This document shows positions 60,256-64,000 of a DNA stretch of 64,000 nucleotides, piece after piece. This stretch comes from an uncultured Caldilineaceae bacterium (lineage in GTDB: Bacteria > Chloroflexota > Anaerolineae > Caldilineales > Caldilineaceae): assembly GCA_958295915.1 (NCBI GenBank), contig OY282381.1, positions 4,894,001 to 4,958,000 on the forward strand, written 5' to 3'. The stretch's first letter is position 1; every line of letters begins with the position of its first letter. Below the pieces are notes generated by a model. The model saw only the letters and a list, made by a program, of their open reading frames with translations, was not told the origin of the DNA and did not search any database. The position numbers were made by a program, and so were the translations under genes.

Positions 60256-61059
60256 ATGAACACAGAGATTCGTAGGCGCAACCACAAGGAGCGCCCTCCC
60301 AGATACGCCGCCACGTCACGCCGCCACTGGCCACTCGCCACTGCAGTAATGGCCCTCCTGTGGATCGGTCCGATCCTGGCCTGCGGCAGCTTTCAGCCGC
60401 GCCCGACGCTGACGCCTCAACCGCTAGCTGTTCCTATACAGGATACCCCGGAGCGGGAACAGGTAAGCCCAACACCTACGCCTACTCTGCCACCACCGCC
60501 TTCTCCAACAGCTACAGAGATAGCTACGGCTACGCCGACGCCGGTTCCCAGCATCTCGTTGAAAATAGGCGAGCCAGCGCGTATCATAGCTGCCGGCGGG
60601 CTGAACATCCGCGAGCAGCCAAACACCGGCGCACCGATTGTCGTCCGTCTTGGATTTGGGAAACGGGTTCTGGTCATGGACGGCCCGATCTCCACCGATG
60701 AACTTGTCTGGTGGCAGGTGGATGACAACCAGGGGAACGTTGGTTGGGCTGCTGCCGGCCAGGGAGCCGAGGAGTGGATCACATCTCAGATAGGAGAGCC
60801 ACAACCAGTAAACCGCTCGCCCAGCGTCGGCGATCGGATCGTGGTCACACTCAATGGACAGTTAAGCGTTCGAGCACTGCCCGGAACCAATTCGGTGGTC
60901 GTCGCGCGCGTGAATACGAGTGAGCAGTTTTCTGTGGTGGCCGGCCCCCAAGCGGCGGACGGCTATCTCTGGTTCCAGATCCGGTCGGACGATGGCCAGG
61001 TGGAAGGCTGGGCTGCCGATGGCCGGGGTGGAGAACGCTGGCTGAGCCCGTTGGAGTAA
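60256..61059 (+). CDS. Exported lipoprotein with two bacterial SH3 domains
   Basis: A 267-residue protein. After a long positively charged n-region, the hydrophobic TAVMALLWIGPILACG gives a lipobox (Cys near 43). A Pro/Thr-rich linker (about 50-95, SPTPTPTLPPPPSPTATE) leads to two SH3b domains: GGLNIREQPNTGAPIVVRLG with WWQVDDNQGNVGWAA, and GQLSVRALPGTNSVVVARV with WFQIRSDDGQVEGWAA. They probably bind cell-wall or surface polymers. The first codons (RRRNHKERPP) derive from a family B repeat; an ATG at 60349 is an alternative start but weakens the signal peptide. Confidence 0.8.
   Translation: MNTEIRRRNHKERPPRYAATSRRHWPLATAVMALLWIGPILACGSFQPRPTLTPQPLAVPIQDTPEREQVSPTPTPTLPPPPSPTATEIATATPTPVPSISLKIGEPARIIAAGGLNIREQPNTGAPIVVRLGFGKRVLVMDGPISTDELVWWQVDDNQGNVGWAAAGQGAEEWITSQIGEPQPVNRSPSVGDRIVVTLNGQLSVRALPGTNSVVVARVNTSEQFSVVAGPQAADGYLWFQIRSDDGQVEGWAADGRGGERWLSPLE
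60270..60299. repeat. Dispersed repeat family B at the start of the SH3 lipoprotein
   Basis: CGTAGGCGCAACCACAAGGA followed by GCGCCCTCCC; related to 34633-34667. Confidence 0.6.
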
Positions 61060-61104
61060 ATCAATCAGGAATTGTTCAATTACGAATTGGATAGTTCGTA
61101 CTTC

Positions 61105-62331
61105 CTAATGAACCAAGCGGCGCAGGGCGGATTCGAGGACCAGCGCCGCCTGCCAGTATTCGTTCAGATGGATATGCTCATCCGGGGTATGGTCTAGACC
61201 GTTGTCGCCAGGACCGTAGGCTACAATAGGACACTGCCAAGCCGGCCCGACGACGTTCATATCGCTGGTGCCGCTCTTGACGACAAAACGAGGACGTTCT
61301 GCCGTCTGCTCGCGGATGGCGGCGAGAAAGCTCCGCACGAGGGGAGTATTGCGGTCACTGCGCCATGCCGGTTCGTGCCCGTGAATGCAGAAGTGCAGCC
61401 GCAGTGCATCGCTGCCGAAATGAAATCTCTGTGGCACAGCGTCTGTGTCCTCCACGTAAGGCCAGTTCGGCAGTGGTGAACAATCAGCCGTTCGTTCCCG
61501 CGCCCACTCCCACACTTCTGCCAGAAAGTCATCTACGCCAAAGTCAGGAGGCAGGCGGATGCCAATTTTGATCCACACTCGATCGTGCATGGCCGCGTCG
61601 GTCCAGGTGCGCAACGCCCGTAGGCTGGGCAGAAGTTGATCGAAGGTTTTCAGTCTTTCGCGATTGAAGTTGTCCCCGTAGGCTCTTATCCAATTCCACA
61701 GATCGACAGCAACCGTCGCCACGCCCGGGTCAGGGCCGGCCGAGTGCGTCATTGGCCGCGCGGCTTCCATCTCCAGCAGGAGCCGTCCTTTGTAACCGAG
61801 AGTAAGACGGGATGCGCCGCCTGGCTCGCCGATGATGCAGTAATCTGGCGCTGGCTCTTTGCGACCATCAAAGCGATCGCGGATGAAGCGGGCGCCTTTG
61901 CTGGTCGCCGCTTCCTCTTCCACCGCGCCAACCACCACCAAACGGATGTCGTTGCGGTGCGCCCAGTCACGTCCCAGACGAGCGACAGCGGCGGTGAATG
62001 TCGCCAGCGACCCTTTGGCGTCGACACTGCCTCGACCATACAGAACCGGCCCGTCTGTCGCCTCTTCCACGCGCACGGGAATGTCACCGTGAACGGTGTC
62101 GATGTGGCCGAGAAGAACGATCGACCGACTGGCATTGGCTGCGCCCATCTCGCCGACCGCGTTGCCGGCAGCATCGACCTCGCTTCTTTCGTATCCGCAA
62201 GATCGCATGGCCTTGACCAAGAATCGGCTGGCGGCAGCCTCCGCGCGACTGAAAGAAGGAATCGCCACCAGTTGGGTCAACAGTTCTTCGGCATCCTCCC
62301 GGGAGACATGCCTTGGAGTACTATCCTGCAT
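61105..62331 (-). CDS. lysK: M20-family deacylase, [LysW]-lysine hydrolase-like
   Basis: A zinc-dependent M20 peptidase-fold enzyme of 408 residues. Metal and catalytic motifs are VLLGHIDTVHGD, GRGSVDAKGSLATF, the Glu pair in VGAVEEEAATSKGA and IIGEPGG. FVVKSGTSDMNVVGPAW and YGPGDNGLDHTPDEHI lie near the C-terminus. The KSGTSDMN and GPGD..LDHTPDEHI pattern is characteristic of the LysK branch, which releases lysine (or ornithine) from the carrier LysW. The carrier and other LysW-pathway genes are not in this window, so related ArgE/DapE activities remain possible. The ATG is at 62331. Confidence 0.82.
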   Translation of the reverse strand: MQDSTPRHVSREDAEELLTQLVAIPSFSRAEAAASRFLVKAMRSCGYERSEVDAAGNAVGEMGAANASRSIVLLGHIDTVHGDIPVRVEEATDGPVLYGRGSVDAKGSLATFTAAVARLGRDWAHRNDIRLVVVGAVEEEAATSKGARFIRDRFDGRKEPAPDYCIIGEPGGASRLTLGYKGRLLLEMEAARPMTHSAGPDPGVATVAVDLWNWIRAYGDNFNRERLKTFDQLLPSLRALRTWTDAAMHDRVWIKIGIRLPPDFGVDDFLAEVWEWARERTADCSPLPNWPYVEDTDAVPQRFHFGSDALRLHFCIHGHEPAWRSDRNTPLVRSFLAAIREQTAERPRFVVKSGTSDMNVVGPAWQCPIVAYGPGDNGLDHTPDEHIHLNEYWQAALVLESALRRLVH

Positions 62332-62351
62332 CTTCCTGTCAATCCTTAATC

Positions 62352-62377
62352 AATTAGGAATTATCCAATTCCTAATT
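62352..62377. terminator. AT-rich hairpin between PAC2 and lysK-like genes
   Basis: AATTAGGAATT (62352-62362), ATCC, AATTCCTAATT (62367-62377): an 11-bp perfect stem in a GC-rich background. Related AT-rich sequence (AGGAATTGTTCAATTACG) lies on the other side of lysK near 61070. It may be a terminator or a small dispersed repeat. Confidence 0.45.
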
Positions 62378-62383
62378 CCCAAA

Positions 62384-63301
62384 TCAGACCTCCAGATCAT
62401 CCAGAAGATCGCCCAATTCCCGTTCCCATACGTCATCCAGCGGCATGAAGGGATTCTCGGTGAACTCTTCCTCAAGTTTCTGCAGATAGGCATGCACGTC
62501 AAGTTGAGGCGCCTGACGGGCTAACTCTTCCATCTGCTCTTCCATCGAGGACGTCAACTCATCGCTCTGAATCCGCAGCTCTGACAGGTCAATCCCCAAA
62601 TGGAACATAAAGTCCACCCGACGCAGAATATCGTACCAGGCTTTCACATCGTCTTCGATGCGTACGCTCTGGGCCGTCAGCATTATCTGACCGAAATCGT
62701 ATGCCGGTACAAAGCCGTGGAAACAGATGTATTCTAAATTTCGTTGCCCAGCGTGATAAGCGAGATAGGAACCAATTGTCGTGCCGCCTTCATAGTTGGA
62801 GAAGCGCACTGCATACTCTTTCATCTCTCTGCGCATTCCTTCCAAACTGAAGACACAGGAGATATCCCTGTCTTTGTTATAGGGCATGGCGCCGTAAACG
62901 CCCCCTACGGCCACGATCCGCCTGACACCTAACGCTTCGACGATATCGAAGAACGCTTCGGCGTACTCTTCCTCGTTTACGTGTGGTTCTTCGCCTAGAA
63001 ATATGACCAACCCTTTGCCGGAGAGTTCGGCGTAATACAACTCCGTTGGGATCACCCGCATTTCCTGAACTACGCCATCTTTTGTATGCACTTCTGGGCG
63101 CAGCAGATGATGCGCGCCAGGTATCTGGAAAAGAAAGAACCCTTCTCGGCTGATTTCGCCGATTTTATGTGTGTTCAACTTTTCGATCAGATAGGCAGGC
63201 AGACCAGAGGAGATCGAACCGGCATCCGCCCACTGGTGCCAACCGGCGATCATCACCACCTCTTCGGCTGTCGGTGTCTCCAAGTGTACTCGCTCGTCCA
63301 T
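62384..63301 (-). CDS. PAC2-family protein
   Basis: A 305-residue protein of the PAC2 (proteasome assembly chaperone 2-like) family: VVMIAGWHQWADAGSISSG near the start, VIFLGEEPHVNEEEYAEAF, IVAVGGVYGAMPYN, and YAVRFSNYEGGTTIGSYLAY. The C-terminal 60 residues are an acidic helix (MEEQMEELARQAPQLDVHAY). The bacterial function is not known. The ATG is at 63301. It lies upstream of lysK on the same strand, with an AT-rich hairpin between. Confidence 0.87.
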   Translation of the reverse strand: MDERVHLETPTAEEVVMIAGWHQWADAGSISSGLPAYLIEKLNTHKIGEISREGFFLFQIPGAHHLLRPEVHTKDGVVQEMRVIPTELYYAELSGKGLVIFLGEEPHVNEEEYAEAFFDIVEALGVRRIVAVGGVYGAMPYNKDRDISCVFSLEGMRREMKEYAVRFSNYEGGTTIGSYLAYHAGQRNLEYICFHGFVPAYDFGQIMLTAQSVRIEDDVKAWYDILRRVDFMFHLGIDLSELRIQSDELTSSMEEQMEELARQAPQLDVHAYLQKLEEEFTENPFMPLDDVWERELGDLLDDLEV

Positions 63302-63347
63302 AACTTTACCTCAAATTCATTACCTCAAAGGACAGTGCCGCTACATT

Positions 63348-63428
63348 TCGGGCTTCGCACGATGCGCAAAGGTTGAATTGCGCGCCACTGCAAGGCGCGA
63401 CACTGCGGTGCGCTCAGCCCTCATTCGT
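63348..63428. repeat. Dispersed repeat family C
   Basis: TTCGGGCTTCGCACGATGCG and GCGCGCCACTGCAAGGCGCG, ending in TGCGCTCAGCCCTCA. It supplies the stop codon of the neighbouring methyltransferase. Confidence 0.7.
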
Positions 63429-64000
63429 TCGCGGTCGCTGCATACGGAAAACAATCACCGGCGGAATCTCGCTGAAGTTTGGGCCCCAACTGAGTTCGCG
63501 CCGTCCCGGTGGATGGTCCGATGGAAAGGCCCGTTCTTCGATGCCATTCACTACAAAGCCTGCCCGCAGGCCGATGTTCAGCAGTACGTGAAGCGGACGG
63601 TGGAAGTACGGCTGAGGAGAAGGCTGCCCACGGAGAGCGAGGCCGCGGCGCATCGTCGGTGTCATATAGCCGCTCACCCGCACCCCATACGTCGTGACTA
63701 ACTTTCCCTCGCGGTCTTCCACTTCACCAAAATGGGTAACGTGGGCCTGGTTGAAACAGGGATGCATCATCGAGAAGACGAAACAGCCCCCTGGTTTTAA
63801 CAGATAGAACAGATTGCGAAACAGGGGCCCGATCTCCGCCATGTCGAACAGCGCCATATTGGACAGCGCACTATCATATCGCTCCAGACCCAGCGCGTGC
63901 ATGCTGTCTGCATCGCTTGCGTCAAGGACGAAATAGCGAATGTCGCCATCCGCGGGCGATGTGCGCTTCCTGGCCCTTTCGATCATCTGCTCTGCCACGT
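63414..64000 (-). CDS. Class I SAM-dependent methyltransferase, N-terminus outside window
   Basis: The visible 195 residues start inside the Rossmann fold: VAEQMIERARKR (after the missing GxGxG motif I), FVLDASDADS (motif II), YDSALSNMALFDMAEIGPLF (motif IV region) and LLKPGGCFVFSMMHPCF (motif VI). This is the UbiE/Methyltransf_11 pattern of small-molecule methyltransferases. No upstream start is available, and the GTG at 63998 is probably an internal Val codon. The last residues (RPRTNEG) and the stop come from a family C repeat, so the C-terminus may be altered. The substrate is unknown. Confidence 0.8.
   Translation of the reverse strand, partial: VAEQMIERARKRTSPADGDIRYFVLDASDADSMHALGLERYDSALSNMALFDMAEIGPLFRNLFYLLKPGGCFVFSMMHPCFNQAHVTHFGEVEDREGKLVTTYGVRVSGYMTPTMRRGLALRGQPSPQPYFHRPLHVLLNIGLRAGFVVNGIEERAFPSDHPPGRRELSWGPNFSEIPPVIVFRMQRPRTNEG

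Overview
The window looks like the chromosome of an uncultured or little-studied member of the Chloroflexota (Anaerolineae/Caldilineae-like). This is inferred from the gene content (UPF0182 membrane protein, LysW-type lysine hydrolase, serine T-box, GH4/UxuA sugar genes, TTG/GTG starts, moderately high GC) and from the many short palindromic dispersed repeats; there is no 16S gene to prove it. Both ends cut genes: the tail of a secreted multihaem-cytochrome-like protein at the left and a methyltransferase at the right.

Left part (1-11.6 kb): an oligopeptide ABC ATPase and a DUF4870 membrane protein, then a co-directional sugar/uronate set: GH4 glycosidase, NIPSNAP protein, DapA-family aldolase, mannonate dehydratase-like enzyme and nucleoside hydrolase. 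CHAD, LTA-synthase-like and YceI proteins follow, then a polyphosphate kinase lacking its catalytic half. At 11.6-13.7 kb a promoter and T-box leader drive serS, immediately followed by tRNA-Ser(UGA), tRNA-Ser(GCU) and tRNA-Arg(GCG).

Defence block (13.7-31.2 kb): a complete type I-G (formerly I-U) CRISPR-Cas system in the order cas3, csx17, csb1, csb2, cas4-cas1 fusion, cas2, followed by a 36-bp-repeat array with 92 repeats and 91 spacers. The cas promoter has a near-consensus -35/-10 pair whose whole spacer is a perfect palindrome. Distal to the array lie a gene stub, a small antitoxin/Doc pair behind its own palindromic promoter, and a frameshifted fossil of a type I restriction subunit.

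Right part (31.2-64 kb): three consecutive Ntn-hydrolases (two gamma-glutamyltransferases and a penicillin acylase), then a minus-strand set (NAD-dependent epimerase, truncated ClbS/DinB-like fragment, UPF0182), a nucleotidyltransferase, a PHP phosphoesterase, TrmI, a Chloroflexota-type lipoprotein, a SIS isomerase, an acyl-CoA dehydrogenase, an EF-G-like GTPase, a GT2 glycosyltransferase, DNA polymerase I, ArgS, SerA, an SH3 lipoprotein, a LysK-like deacylase and a PAC2 protein.

Four families of short dispersed repeats (called A-D here) lie between genes, and several copies sit in frame inside genes, including polA and argS. The most unusual signals are these in-frame palindromes, the palindromic cas operator, a degenerate repeat in the CRISPR leader, and spacers that derive from tandemly repeated or palindromic target DNA.
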